Source of the DNA: Hydrangea macrophylla
Taxonomy: Eukaryota; Streptophyta; Magnoliopsida; Cornales; Hydrangeaceae
Direction: 5' to 3'
Assembly (NCBI GenBank): GCA_033977485.1
Contig: CM066997.1
Coordinates: 79,454,634-79,518,633, forward strand
Length of the DNA stretch: 64,000 nt
The notes beneath the pieces are model-generated. The model was not told the DNA's origin, did not search any database, and was given only the letters and a program-made list of their open reading frames with translations. Made by a program: the position numbers and the translations under genes. Position 1 is the first letter of the stretch. Every line of letters begins with the position of its first letter. This document shows positions 53,292 to 64,000 of this stretch, piece after piece.

Positions 53292-53886
53292 AAAATTTCC
53301 CGGACGAGACGCCGAAGGTGCATTTGGCCGGGTTCAACCTCATCCCTAATTTTCTCAAAATGAAGGCCCCGGTCAGATGCTCAAGGTGGTCAGACTCGTC
53401 CCGGCTCTTGACCAGCAGATCATCCACGAACACTTCCATAGACTTCCTGATCAGGTCCTTGAACATGTAATTGACCAAGCGTTTGTATGTGGCCTAGGCA
53501 TTCTTGAGGCCGAATGGCATAACTTTTTAGCAATACGTCCCCTGGTCAGTGATGAATGCGGTCTTCTCTTCGTCCCCGGGGTATATGCTGATCTGGTTGT
53601 ACCCCGAGTAGGCGTCCATGAATGAGAGGAGTGAGTGACCGGTCGTAGAATCCACAAGGAGGTCTATCCTAGGTAGCGGATAGCAATCCTTGGGGCAAGC
53701 CTTGTTGAGGTCGGTGAAGTCCACACACATCCTCCACTTCCCGTCGCTTTTCTTTACCAGAACGACATTAGCCAACCAGTCGAGATAGTGGACCTCTCGA
53801 ATGAACTTTGCCTTTAGGAGCTTTTCTACCTCTTCGGCTACCACTGTCTGTCTCTCGGGGGCCATGCCCCTTCTCTTCTGCTTCAC
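53250..53886 (-). pseudogene. Tat reverse transcriptase (frameshifted)
   Basis: 53,886-53,527 carries FIREVHYLDWLANVVLVKK, KWRMCVDFTDLNKACPKD and FMDAYSGYNQI. 53,478-53,260 carries MEVFVDDLLVKS, an FVDD form of the catalytic box, and LNPAKCTFGV. A stop (TAG) and a frameshift near 53,490-53,530 separate them. Strong match to Ty3 RT. Confidence 0.88.
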
Positions 53887-54230
53887 CGGTCAGCAATCCG
53901 GACTGACATTAAGACGATGGGATATTATCCGGGGATCAATCCCGGGCATATACTCATGACTCCAAGCAAAAACATCATGGTTTTGCCACAGGAACTGAGT
54001 CAGTTTTTCCTTCAGGTCAGGTTCCAATAGGGTACCGATGCTGACCGTGCGGTCTGGGTATTCGGGATTCAACATCACTCTTTCCAATTCTTCCACCGGA
54101 CCTATCGTGTCGCTCTGGTCCCGGGGGTCCATCTCTTGAAGGTTTAATGTTTCGGTGATAGCCCCCAGGGTAACGAGCTGACATAGCAACTCCGGGCGGT
54201 AGTCTGATATCCACGCAAGCATCCAGGTCA

Positions 54231-54680
54231 CTAAGGAGTTGGGAAATTCACCGTCAAGCTGTAAGTGGAGGCAACCGCCCTGGCCTTGTTGAGTGTTGGC
54301 CACCCAAGAATGACATTGTAGGCCGACGGGGATTCCACGATCACAAAATTTATTAACACAGAAGCCTGCTGAGGGTAGGTCCCCATGAGAACTAGGAGCT
54401 CGATTGTTCTGAGCGGTTGTGTGCTGGAGCTATTGAATCCAACCAGGGAGGTACCAACCGGCCGGAGCCGATCCCTGAATATCCCGAGCTGATCAAATAC
54501 CGACGTGAACATAATGTCGGACGAGTTGCCTGTGTCCACTAGCACCCTCTTGACCATGTAGTTGGCTATAGAAAGTGTCACAACTAGTGGGTCATCATGG
54601 GGGCAGTGGACGTCCTGCAAGTCGTCGGAGGTAAACGTCAGAACATTAGTTGTGGGGGAGTCAATGGATTGGACCTGCAA
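54231..54680 (-). pseudogene. Tat aspartic protease
   Basis: The frame contains HDDPLVVTLSIANYMVKRVL, then the active site VDTGNSSDIMF. LVGFNSSSTQPL and YNVILGWPTLNKARAV follow. The DTG-N-SSD motif and W-PTLN end are typical of Tat proteases. A stop separates it from gag, and the following frame (54,303-53,890, GTLLEPDLKEKLTQFLWQNH, DVFAWSHEYMPGIDP) is the protease-RT linker. Confidence 0.85.
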
Positions 54681-54699
54681 GACATCCGCCCGGGATGCC

Positions 54700-56352
54700 G
54701 GAGCATGCCTCTTTCGTGCCGACTATGAATCCCCTCTGCCTAACATTCCTCCGGAGATCATATTAATTTGACCGAGAGGCTGCAGTTGACCGGGAGCTCG
54801 GGCTCCTTGTGCAGGCCGTCCGTCTGCTACGACGTACTCTGCTAGATGGCCTTACTCGATCAATTTTCAATTTCCATCTTTAACTTGAACAGTCTTCTGT
54901 GTTGTGGCCGTGATCTCTGTGAAAACGACAAAACTTATCCCGATTCCTCTTATCAGGCAGGGCTTTAAGCTTTGCTGGCTACTGAAGCAGTCTTTGCGCC
55001 TCAGCGGTGGCCATGACTTCTTGTATGGACCGGGAAAAGGGTGTAAAAGCAATCGGGGGCTGACCCCGGACATCCTTATGATCCTGCTTTGGCTTTTTTC
55101 TCGAGCCCTTCTCGAGTCCTTCACGCTTGCGCTTGGCCTTCGGGGACTCATCAGTATCTATGTACTTACCGACCCTCTCCGAGAGCTCCACCAGGGTTGT
55201 TGGTCGGTCACGATGAAACGACGCGGCAACCTTGGTATGTTGAACTCCCAAACAGAAGGCCATAATTGCGGCCGTTTCATTGAGATTGCAGATCTGAAGT
55301 CTTTGCTGGTTGAAATGGTCCACATACTCCCTTAGGGACTCCCCTTTATGCTGCTTGATGGTCAGCAGCTGAGTGTCCAGTTGTGACCGATCGAGCATCC
55401 CGACAAACTGGCTAATGAACAGCTTGCCGAGGTATTTGAAGTCATCGACCGATCGGGGCTTTAGAACATGGAACCACTATGCTGCTGGCCCTTTGAGGGT
55501 ACTGGGAAAGGCCAGGCATAGTAGCTCATCCACCGTTGTGATCAGTGCCATCTGAGCCTTGTAGGTGCGGATGTGGTCCACCGGGCTCCCTGTGCCATCA
55601 TAGGAGCTGAGGTGAGGGGGTTTGAACTTCCGTGGAATAGGAAACTACATCACCCGAGCCGTGTAGTGTGATTCCGTCTCTGTGTTGGTGAGGTCGTGGC
55701 CGGACTTGCGGCTCAACCTCTCAACCTGCTGCTGCAATTGTTCGAACTGGGCCTTGATGTCATCCCGCCCGGTTGTCTTCTCCATATCCAAGCGGTAGGT
55801 CGGGTCGGATGACAAGGCCTCTTCCTCAAAGCGCGTCGACCTTAGGGATAGAACTCGGCTCCGGGTCTGAGAAATCGTGTGCCTAAGGTCCCCTTGGCTC
55901 AGGGTCGGAGGGTCTTTGGCTGATTTCTGGGCCTTCCGTCCTGGCTCTTCCCCTCTGGCCACGCGCCATCGGTTGATAATAGTTTTGGCATCCTCCACCC
56001 AGCGAGGATTGGGCCGAGCTCGCCTCTGTGAGCGCCCGATTGCGTGGCTGTGCTCACCATCATTGAGGTGTACCCGGTCCGGCGGGGACACCGGAGTGGA
56101 ACGAGCTTGCCTTCGTACTCAAGGGGGCTCCTGAACGGGGGCGCTTTTCTTGGGCTGATCTTCTGGTGCAGGATGCTTTTTCTGCCAGGCCAAAAGCATC
56201 TCCATTTGTTCCTGCGTTCGCCGCTGGCCTTCCAAGAGTTGTGCTAGCACTGTCGTCACCTGTTCCATGGTCATGGAGGCAGCAGATCGCCCAGGCTGTG
56301 AATCCTCCTGACCGGGCTGGGTAACGGCCTTCTTGCTCCTTCTAGGTGGCAT
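54700..56352 (-). pseudogene. Tat gag (broken)
   Basis: It begins MPPRRSKKAVTQPGQ (56,352), close after the PBS. It continues in other frames with QLQQQVERLSRKSGHDLT (56,091-55,645). The capsid core, including LAFPSTLKG-like sequence, lies in a damaged frame near 55,510-55,480. Then comes QHKGESLREYVDHFNQQRLQI with CLGVQHTKVA (55,398-54,979). A Lys/Arg-rich tail follows, with a degraded C-terminal part. Gag makes the virus-like particle. Stops at several points show it is inactive. Confidence 0.82.
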
Positions 56353-56394
56353 GTTGATCAGTCAGTATTTGTTTTTGAGAGAAAACAGTCGTTT

Positions 56395-56410
56395 CCTACA
56401 GACGGTGCCA
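56395..56410 (-). other. Tat primer-binding site
   Basis: The minus strand reads TGGCACCGTCTGTAGG, four bases after the LTR end. It is close to the TGGCGCCGTCTGTGGG-type site common in Tat elements. Confidence 0.8.
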
Positions 56411-56413
56411 AAC

Positions 56414-57016
56414 TGATGATGCCGAAAATTGGTAAAAAGAATTTAGAGAGAGAAAGAGACACAAACAAGTTGTATGTGGTTCGGCCCCTTTAATGAGGTG
56501 ACCTACGTCCACAGGTGCGTCTGTGCACGTTCACTAGTAGATCACCGGCGGGCTTGGTGAGCCAACAAAGATGGGGAGCACTACCAGTAATATCGGCCGG
56601 GTATATGCGTACAATGGTGAATTCTGTATTCTATGCTTGCTAACTAGAGAGCTATTCGGATCCCTGTAGATAGGGTAGGTGGCCCCTTTTATAGGTGCAA
56701 GAGTCCTCCCATACATGGTAAGTCAGTTAGATTAGGAAGCATAATCTGATTACAATTGATTTGCGCAATTTAGGGAGAGTTTCCTAAGCGGTTTAGGAAT
56801 CTACTGGCTCTTCCTTAATAGGATTCTGACCAGATAAGGAAACTACTTGAAAGGTCCGTTCTGGACTGCACCACATGCCCGGGCTGTGTGAGAATCCCGA
56901 GCGGTAACAATTAATGACCTTGGGAGCGTAGTTCCTGAGCGCCCCTTCCGGATAGTCCGGGTCCTTCGCCGCTGACGTGGCGATTTGGCTTTAGCAGAAC
57001 ATTTCTGAACGTATCA
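56414..57016 (-). repeat. 5' LTR (in element orientation) of the Tat element
   Basis: 603 bp; the plus strand runs TGATGATGCC to ACGTATCA, followed by the TSD CTTAA (57,017-57,021). Confidence 0.95.
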
Positions 57017-57021
57017 CTTAA

Positions 57022-57389
57022 TTTATAGAGTAGATTAATATGACTTCACAAGTTGAGTTGATGTCTAGACATGTTGAACTTATTTATTTATTTATTTTAT
57101 AACAATTCTAAGATACCTTTTGATCAATCCAAAATTGTTCATTTTTGCTCAACTTTTACTTCCATTGACTACTGTAGTAGGACTCAGGATTAAATGAGAA
57201 TTAATTAATGGTATAAAGTACTGGGCCTTACTGCATTTGCCAATGGGAACGTAGGGTGAGCAAAAGGTGAACAATTTTAGGGTAAGCAAAACTCCACTCA
57301 AAATCCTAAAGAAAAATAGCATATAGGTTGCATCTAAGGAAAATGTAATATAATTGTTTCAAGAATCATATGTAGCCCAAGTGGGAGAT
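57022..57389 (+). other. Intergenic, ending in a copia-type polypurine tract
   Basis: No gene. The last bases, AAGTGGGAGAT, are the typical copia polypurine tract and abut the LTR start at 57,390. Confidence 0.5.
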
Positions 57390-57851
57390 TGTTAGGATTA
57401 CGTTTCCTATTAAGAGTGAGCAACATATTTATATCAATTATATTATAAAGGCTATTAAATTAAATGTGCTTATGTTATGTGGTCTAATTATAAGAAGCCC
57501 ATGGACTTCAACTGGATATGGGTTTAATAAGTGGATACCAAATATTGACCATGTTACGAATAATGGAAACCATACCAGAATAGTATATAAAGACATTATA
57601 AGTAATGGTCCCTAATATGTCAAATCATTATACTCCTTCCTCCTTCATCCCATCTGGAGAAAGAACTCATTACAGAACTAAAGAAATTTGACTGAGGAAG
57701 ACAATAACTGGTCATCAATGTTCTTTGCTACCATGGATACATGTATTTATTCTATTTTATTGCATCCTTGATAACCTGACATGATATGATCTTAGGGCAA
57801 TGTTTTACTACTCTAGGGTTCTACAGTCCTATTTTAATTAAAGATCTTACA
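57390..57851 (+). repeat. Ty1/copia LTR, 462 bp
   Basis: Starts TGTTAGGATTACG, ends GATCTTACA and contains GTATATAAAG (about 57,584) as a TATA box. It is preceded by a polypurine tract and followed at 57,854 by TGGTATTAGAGCA, a tRNA-Met primer site with one mismatch. It may be the 5' LTR of the copia gag at 63,268, separated by later insertions. Confidence 0.75.
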
Positions 57852-57853
57852 AG

Positions 57854-57866
57854 TGGTATTAGAGCA
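57854..57866 (+). other. Copia primer-binding site
   Basis: TGGTATTAGAGCA, initiator tRNA-Met type, two bases after the LTR. Confidence 0.75.
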
Positions 57867-57994
57867 GTTATCATGTTGATTATTAGGGTTGATGTTTATT
57901 CGTGAAGTTTGGATTTGTTGTGAAGTTCATGTTGATTCGGTTGATTCACCATATCCCATGTCATTTGGAATCGTGTTATTGATTGTTTCAAAAA

Positions 57995-58890
57995 GGGAAT
58001 CAGAACCAAACCAAACCAAGCCTTGTGTCTCAATCAATTGGGGTCGGCTGTATGAATCTTTTTTCTCCATTCTGCACGATCAAGAGCTATATGCTCATTA
58101 AATTATATATAATCATATCTTGTTGCACTACATATTCCCAAGTAAGTCTAGGTCTGCATCTCCCTCTAACCATTCCAGGCACTACAATCTTATCACTTTT
58201 TCGCACAGGTGAATCTATAGGTATTCGTTGCACATGGCCGAACCATCTAAGTCTATTCTTCTTCAAATTATTCTCAATATATGTCACTCCTACAATCTCT
58301 CGGATGTACTCATTTCTAATACTATCTTTCCTAGTCTTACCACACATTCATCTTAGCATCCTCATCTCAGCTACACTCACTTTGCTAATGTATTGTTTCT
58401 TAGTTGCCCAACACTCTGTCCCGTAGAGCATAGCTTGCCTAATAGTTATCCTATAAAATTTTCCTTCAATTTTGCTGGTATTCTCTGGTCACACAATACC
58501 CCAGAAGCACTCCACCACTTTAGCCAACCCACTTTCATTCTATGGGTTACGTCATCACAAATCTCTCCGTCTCTACTAATCATTGAACCTAGATAGCGAA
58601 AGTGTTCCCTCTTTGGGATCTCCTGATCTTCGATCTTCACTGCTTCGTTGTCTCTACTTCCACTATTGCTAAAAGTACATTCCATGTATTCTGTTTCGAC
58701 TTACTTATCTTTAGCCCCTTAGTCTCCAGTGCTTCTCTCCAAGCTTCCAATTTAGTGTTGAGTCCCTTTTTAGTCTCATCTACCAAGACAATATTATCTG
58801 CGAACAACATGCACCATGGGATCTCATCTTTAGTGTGTCTAGTCAATTCATCCATAATTAGGACGAACAAATAAGGGCTCAAGCAGTGAG
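57995..58890 (-). mobile_element. RTE-type LINE, 5'-truncated 3' end
   Basis: The minus strand encodes, in three frames, the end of a LINE reverse transcriptase. 58,882-58,637 has SPYLFVLIMDELTR, then FADNIVLVDETK, where FADD has become FADN. 58,685-58,446 has FRYLGSMISRDGEI and THRMKVGWLKW. 58,347-58,087 has RLRWFGHVQRI and GRCRPRLTW. The 3' end is a short tandem tail, (GGTTT)n-like on the minus strand near 58,000, characteristic of RTE-type elements. Only the last ~0.9 kb is present, as usual for truncated reverse transcription. The lost catalytic Asp and the frame breaks show it is dead. Confidence 0.88.
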
Positions 58891-59220
58891 TATGGTCTCA
58901 AATATTGGATAACCACAAAACTGATTTGACCCATAAAATTGTGGGTTTTTAAAATTAGTATATTGTTTTTTTAACACATTGATATGTATATCATCCTTGT
59001 GCGGTCTCTTTTGACTCATTCTTAATGTATGTAAATATATGGGAGACTTGGTGTAAGGCCCCTAAGGTTGGGCTAAGTTGGACTAAAGGACAAGTCATAA
59101 TCAAACACCCATACAAGGACACACTCTAAAAAATATTTCCCTCCTAAAGTCTTCTAAAATTTAAACTATCCCTCTTAGTCCTATAAAATTTTAAATTTCA
59201 TTCTAAATGGCAAAATTGCC
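58891..59220. other. Intergenic, no gene seen
   Basis: AT-rich, no recognisable feature. It may include the outer part of the foldback that follows. Confidence 0.3.
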
Positions 59221-59227
59221 CATGGAA

Positions 59228-60372
59228 TCCTAAGAGACCACCACCACCATCTCTCTTCTCTCTCTAACTTTCTCTCTCCTCCATAGCCATCACCACCAAC
59301 ATCTCTCTCTCCTCCCTCTCCAAAGCCACCACCACCACCACAACCACAACCACCATAGCCACCATCTTCTCTCCTCCGCCCTCCACCATCTTCTCTCTCC
59401 TCCCCCACCATAGCCACCACCACCACCTTCTCTCCTCCTCCCTCCATAGCCACCACCATCACAACCACCACCACCGAAGCTGTCGCCGGAGCTGGAGCCA
59501 TCGCCGTCGCCGTCGCCACTACCACTACCACCAACTCTCTTCTCTCTCTAACTTTCTCTCTCCTCACCCTTCATAGCCACCACCACCACCATCTCTCTTC
59601 TCTCTCTAACTTTCTCTCCTCCTCCCTCCATAGCCACCACCAACACAACAATCACCACCACCGGAGCCACTACCGGAGCAGTCCTCGTCGTCGCCGGAGT
59701 CGTCGCCAGAGCCATCGCCGGAGCCATCACCACTACCCCAACTCTCTTCTCTCTCTAACTTTCTCTCTCCTCCCCCTCCATAGCCACCACCACCACCATC
59801 TCTCTGTCTTCCCCCTCCATTGCCACCACCACTGCCAGCCACCACCACCGCCGGCCACACAAAAATCATGGCCAAACTGATCTCAGTCATCCTAAGAGAA
59901 ATTTCTCTTACGATGACTGATCTCAGTCCACCTCCACCACCGACACTTCCACCTCCACCACCACCACTACCAGTCTCTACCGCCACCATCCCTAATCCAC
60001 CACCACCACCAGTCTCCATCGCCACCACCACCACCATCACCACCGTCCCATTTGAATAGAGAAATTTGTAAGACAAATTTCACTTAGGATATATCCTAAG
60101 TCAAATTTAACTTACTGAGTGGTCATCAAAGATTAAGAGGGTGGTGGTCGCCGGAGATGGCGAGGGTGGTGGCTGGAGGTCAATCGAATGGTAGGGAGTG
60201 GTTACTAGTGGTTAGGAGTGGCGTTGTGGTGGTAAAAAAGTGCAATGGAGGTGGTCTCCAGAGATGGCCATGTGGTGGTCGCCGGAGATGAGGGTGGTGG
60301 TCGCCGGAGATGGCGAGGGTGGTGGCGGAGGTGGCATGGGTGGTGGTCAGAGGTGGTGTGGAGTAGTGGTAA
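59228..60372. repeat. CCA/GGT-rich foldback with tandem units
   Basis: 59,228-60,050 is CCACCACC-rich, with recurring 'atctctcttctctctctaac' and 'ctccatagccaccacc' units. 60,135-60,372 is the complementary GGTGGTGG-rich type with repeated 'cgccggagat'. The two halves could pair. Gly/Val-rich and Thr/Pro-rich ORFs (up to 156 codons) are by-products. Composition is like the hAT element interior at 42.7-43.1 kb, but no matching ends were found. Confidence 0.6.
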
Positions 60373-60630
60373 TGGTGGCTAGGGTTTGTTTAGGGTTAGA
60401 GGTTGAAGGTGAGGGTATTTTTGTCTATGGACATTGGGAGGACTCATACCCAATGTGTATTTTAAGTTGTCCTTGATCCCAATAAAGCCCTTCTTAATGA
60501 CCTTTTAGCCAATTTTCCCTAAATATATGTATATATGTGTTTGTATATATATACATATATATTTATGTAGGCATGTTCTTTGTCATCCCTACCAAAGGAA
60601 CACAAACATCGGTATTGAAAACCATGCGTT

Positions 60631-60774
60631 GATATAATATGATAGTTGATTTAATGAGCCATGGACACAGTTTGTGTCTTACTACAAAAGCCAAGCGGGC
60701 TGATATAGTGTGATAGTTGATTTTATGAGCCATGGACACAGTTTGTGTCTTACGTACAAAAGCCAAGCGGGCTG
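60631..60774. repeat. 71-bp tandem duplication
   Basis: 'gatagttgatttaatgagcc' and 'ccatggacacagtttgtgtc' at 60,631-60,701 recur at 60,702-60,774 with few changes, so the duplication is recent. Confidence 0.9.
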
Positions 60775-60912
60775 TTTCTGTCTTTTATGGATTTTCATTC
60801 CTATTTACAGATTGTATCATATTAATGAAAAGTGTAATTCTTGGGAGAATTATTGAAAAGGAAAATTATGAACCACTTGTTAAGTTTAAAGACAATTTAC
60901 AAGTACACTTGA

Positions 60913-62566
60913 CAAAAAAGGACAAAAAGTTGACAGCTGGTGCTCGCACGGTATAAGTGCACGCATCATAGAATCTCAAATGAACAACCACTATCACCCC
61001 ACGTGCCCCACGCGCACGCCCATGCGCGTCCAAGTGCGCCCACGCGTGCGTCTTCTTCAGAGGCTGCTCGCACCGTGCGAGCAGTGTACCGTATCATTTC
61101 TAATTTCAAAAAATGTTTTTAAACTTTAAACATCCATAACTTTTGACCTACAACTCCATTTTTTGCAAATTTTATACCGTTGGAATCGTGTCGACGAGAG
61201 CTACAAAACTAGTACCATTGTTGATATGTTTTGAGAAATTTTTTTTTCATATTTTTACATACATGAATAATAAGTGAAATTTTACTTGATATACATAAAA
61301 TATTAAGTGAAATTTCACTCAATTCTAGAGCTTTTAAAAGCTCTCTCAAAAAGGCCCTAAGTTCAATTTTTGTAAAGCTCATAAACTAGTTACCAAATGA
61401 ATTAACATGAAATTGTGCTTTAAAAAAGGAGAAACACCAAAATGGGGGCCAAACTAAGCCTTAATGTTCATGCACGAGTTAAGTAAAATTTCACTAAATA
61501 TTCATGTAGGCATGGTGATTTGTTTTTTTTTTTTTTAAACAATGCATATTTTGTTAAAATAAGCAAATTTCATAATCAATTATAAAACATAAATTTTCAA
61601 CCAAAACAAATGCGGAAATTCTTGTTAAAATTCGTCTTTTTTTAATTGTTTTTTTCTCAGAACATATAAATTTGGCATACATAAATATTAAGTGAAAATT
61701 CACTGAACCCGTACATGCCTTTTTCATGAAAAACTTGAAGTTAACCTTAGCATTCGTGCACTCGTTCAGTGAGATTTCATTTAGTATGTCAAGTGAAATT
61801 TCACTAACTATCCCAAAAGTCGCTAGAAGTAATTCGCTAGAGTTTAAAGTCTACTTTGATACTTACTTTGTTAAAAAGTCCTCAAATGTCAATTTAAGTA
61901 AAATTTCACTTAATATTCATGTACAAATTCAGTGAAATTTCACTTAATATTCATATATGACAAGTGAAATTTCACTATTTTATTTCTCTTTCATATTAAA
62001 CAATGCATATTTCATTTAAATAAAAAATCAAAAAATCAAATTTCACAAATCAATTATAAAACATAGTTTTTCAACCCAAACAAATGCAAAATTCTTGCAA
62101 AATCTCACTAAAACTCTCATTAAGAACAAAGTGAACATTCATTTTTTTTTCCTCACAACATATCAACTTGGCATACATGAATATTACGTGAAAATTCAAT
62201 AACACATACACGAATATTATGTGAAAATTCTATTAGGTTCGTCTGGAACATAACATGTAAAAATAAGAGTTTTTTTTTTCTTTTGCTCAAAAGGTACCAA
62301 CAATGGTACTAATTTTGTAGCTCTCATCGACACGATTCCAACGATATAAAATTTGTAAGAAACAGAGTTGTAGATCAAAAGTTATGGGGGTTTAAAGTTT
62401 AAAAATACATTCTCGAAATGGATATCATATGGTACAGCCACTCACACAGTGTGAATGGCTGAAACTAAGTAGCGCGAACGTGAGGGCTGGGGGGACATGT
62501 GGAATCTTCTATGGTACGTGCATTTATACCGTGTGAGCACTGCCTTAGATTCCTTTTGCCCTTTTT
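60913..62566. mobile_element. Foldback element with ~300-bp terminal inverted repeats
   Basis: 60,913-61,235 and 62,285-62,566 are inverted relatives. 'gtgctcgcacggtataagtg' on the left corresponds to GTGCTCACACGGTATAAATG on the complementary right, and 'ggaatcgtgtcgacgagagc' to GGAATCGTGTCGATGAGAGC. The interior has about ten AAGTGAAATTTCACTT palindromes and no coding sequence. Long inverted ends suggest a Mutator-like or foldback transposon. No target duplication was confirmed. Confidence 0.7.
61270..62190. repeat. Dispersed AAGTGAAATTTCACTT palindromes
   Basis: Full or near-full copies occur near 61,273, 61,306, 61,480, 61,690, 61,770, 61,792, 61,898, 61,931 and 61,961, with weaker ones near 62,188. 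They are often followed by 'aatattcatg'. Spacing is irregular (about 30-200 bases). Confidence 0.7.
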
Positions 62567-63265
62567 AGAAAATGGTCAAAACAATTGGAGTTTAAAACTT
62601 TTGAGGGTTACTTGTAGGGATTTTCCAATAATTTTCTATTAATTTAAAGCTCTTTATTTTAATTTTACTATTATCAAATTTAATTGCACTTCCATTCATT
62701 GGTAATTCATAGCATGAATTAAATTCTATGGTAGTTTAAGATTTTGGAGTCTATTTTAAGCTCCAATGCATATATCTGATATTTCAAATAAATAAATTGA
62801 AATAATATATTGCCAAAGTATCCTCTGTTGTGTAAATTTATTTATTTTGAAATATTAAAATGGTATATCTGTTATTCATACGATTAACAATCAGCCCAAA
62901 GAAAGATTCTTAATTGGACGAATGATGGGTGTACATGTGGTGATAAATATGTGACAATTATCAAGAAAATTACCCATGTGGGTAGCGAGTCAACCCAAAG
63001 GAAGGCTACTGTCTCATAGGACCTATTTTCAGTATTTGATTACTACACAGGGAGTATCACTTATAGTTGATATTTCTGTTTAAAGAATAAATATCAATGT
63101 TGTTCTAGGTATCCTATGATGGGCTCACCATTATGTAAATTGTTTAATGTGTCATGCATACATGTATAAAGTATTTCGGATATGTTTATGTTATGACATG
63201 TTATTAATTGTGAGCATGTTAAATTATTTTATTTTATAATGTTCTCTATGCAATTTTTGCTACTG
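62567..63265 (+). other. Probable copia leader or unassigned DNA
   Basis: No gene. A recurring 'cagcccaaagaaag' / 'caacccaaaggaagg' motif near 62,892 and 62,992 suggests retroelement leader sequence upstream of the copia gag. Confidence 0.35.
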
Positions 63266-63267
63266 CT

Positions 63268-64000
63268 ACAAATGTTTCTACTCAAGTTAGTGTTATCCCA
63301 ATGCTGAATGGGGGAAACTTGAAGGTCTGGAAAGAGAACATGGAAATCATTCTTGGATGTATGGATTTGAACTTGCGCTAAGGATAGAACAACCCACTTC
63401 AACTATGGAAAACACGAATGAGGTTAAAATTGAGAAGTTGGATCGCTCGAACCGCATGAGTCTGATGATTATGAAACGTTCCATTCTGTAAATGTTTTGG
63501 GGCTCAATCACTGAGAGCACAAATGCTAAGAACTTCCTCTCTGAATTACAACAATATTTTGCTAAAAATAAAAAGTCAGAAACGAGTACCATTTTGGCTA
63601 CTCTAAATTCTATGAGGTATAAAGGAAAGGGGAATATCAGGTAGTACATTATGGAAATGTCTCATCTCAGTGGCATACTCAAGACACTAAAGTTAGAGCT
63701 GTCTGAGAACTTGCTCGTGCACTTGGTTCTCATATCTCTTCCTGCACAATTTAGTCAATTTAAAGTAAGTTATAACACCCAAAAGGACAAATGGAATCTT
63801 AATGAGCTCATATCTCACTGTGTGCAAAAAGAGGAAAGAATTCAGAGAGACAAGACAGAGAGTGCTCAATTAGCATCAACCTTTCAGAATAATAAAAGGA
63901 AGAAAGCTAAGGATGCTGCAAATAAAACGCCTCAGCAGAAGAAACTAAAGAAGCAAAATAAGGAATTCCTTTGCTATTTCTGCAAAAAGAGAGGCCACAT
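63268..64000 (+). pseudogene. Ty1/copia gag, broken and cut by the window end
   Basis: One frame reads VIPMLNGGNLKVWKENMEII, then GCMDLNL, followed by TAA. Downstream frames recover QYFAKNKKSETSTILATL-like capsid sequence, a Lys-rich stretch, and finally FLCYFCKKRGH, the first part of a CCHC zinc knuckle, at the last bases. This is the standard layout of copia gag. At least four stops or frameshifts are present. Pol would lie beyond 64,000. A candidate 5' LTR is at 57,390. Confidence 0.85.

Larger units (their letters stand above)
46129..57016 (-). mobile_element. Full-length Tat-lineage Ty3/gypsy element, 10.9 kb
   Basis: LTRs 46,129-46,727 and 56,414-57,016 look about 95% alike by eye and are flanked by CTTAA. 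The minus strand runs PBS, gag, protease, RT, RNase H, second (archaeal-type) RNase H, integrase. The dual RNase H marks the Tat lineage. Between integrase and the 3' LTR is 4 kb of extra sequence with a plus-strand ORF unit (47,626-49,730). A purine tract (AAAATGGGGGGCAGC on the minus strand) precedes the 3' LTR. Higher G+C than its surroundings and similar LTRs suggest a relatively young insertion, although each ORF has stops or frameshifts. Confidence 0.95.

Noticed and set aside
59181..60076. Gly/Val/Ala-rich ORFs up to 156 codons
   Set aside because: By-product of the CCA/GGT repeat; no signal peptide or recognised glycine-rich protein pattern, and no conserved start.

Overview
This window looks like repeat-dominated nuclear DNA of a flowering plant, probably a eudicot. 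The evidence is plant-type LTR retrotransposons of several lineages (Athila, Tat, Tekay-like chromovirus, copia), Stowaway and hAT miniature elements, a tRNA-derived SINE, an RTE-type LINE fragment, an integrated caulimovirus-like pararetrovirus, and one intact-looking, intron-containing plant B3-domain gene. The species cannot be named from the sequence. No rRNA, organellar, bacterial or CRISPR sequence was seen.

Layout. 1-2,100: retroelement-like AT-rich DNA. 2,100-14,303: a decayed Athila-type Ty3 element on the minus strand, split by a coding-free element (5,609-12,591) with two 2.9-kb LTRs and a 5-bp target duplication. 14,304-22,085: remains of a related element, with a broken transposon-type ORF (16,933-18,336) behind its own TATA box, clusters of CGATCG/ATCGAT palindromes, and an LTR (20,433-22,085). 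22,086-34,391: a three-level nest. The 3' LTR of a Tekay-like chromovirus contains a minus-strand solo LTR (23,746-33,681, TSD TGTTA). That solo LTR holds a 44-bp minisatellite, into which an endogenous pararetrovirus (24,781-31,439) is inserted. The viral copy is rearranged, with a near-identical 1.56-kb inverted repeat around its protease-reverse transcriptase-RNase H gene.

34,392-44,260: the only convincing host gene, a two-B3-domain (REM/VRN1-like) transcription factor predicted in four exons with consistent splice phases. A Stowaway MITE lies just upstream, a SINE in intron 1 and an hAT element in intron 3. 46,129-57,016: a complete 10.9-kb Tat-lineage element on the minus strand (599/603-bp LTRs, TSD CTTAA). 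It has gag, protease, RT, two RNase H domains and integrase, plus an additional plus-strand ORF unit with its own TATA box and introns. 57,017-64,000: a copia LTR with PBS, an RTE LINE tail, two foldback structures and a degraded copia gag running off the edge.

Almost every transposon ORF is broken by stops or frameshifts, so the B3 gene is the only plausible host protein-coding locus. The rest is a record of nested insertion, rearrangement and decay.
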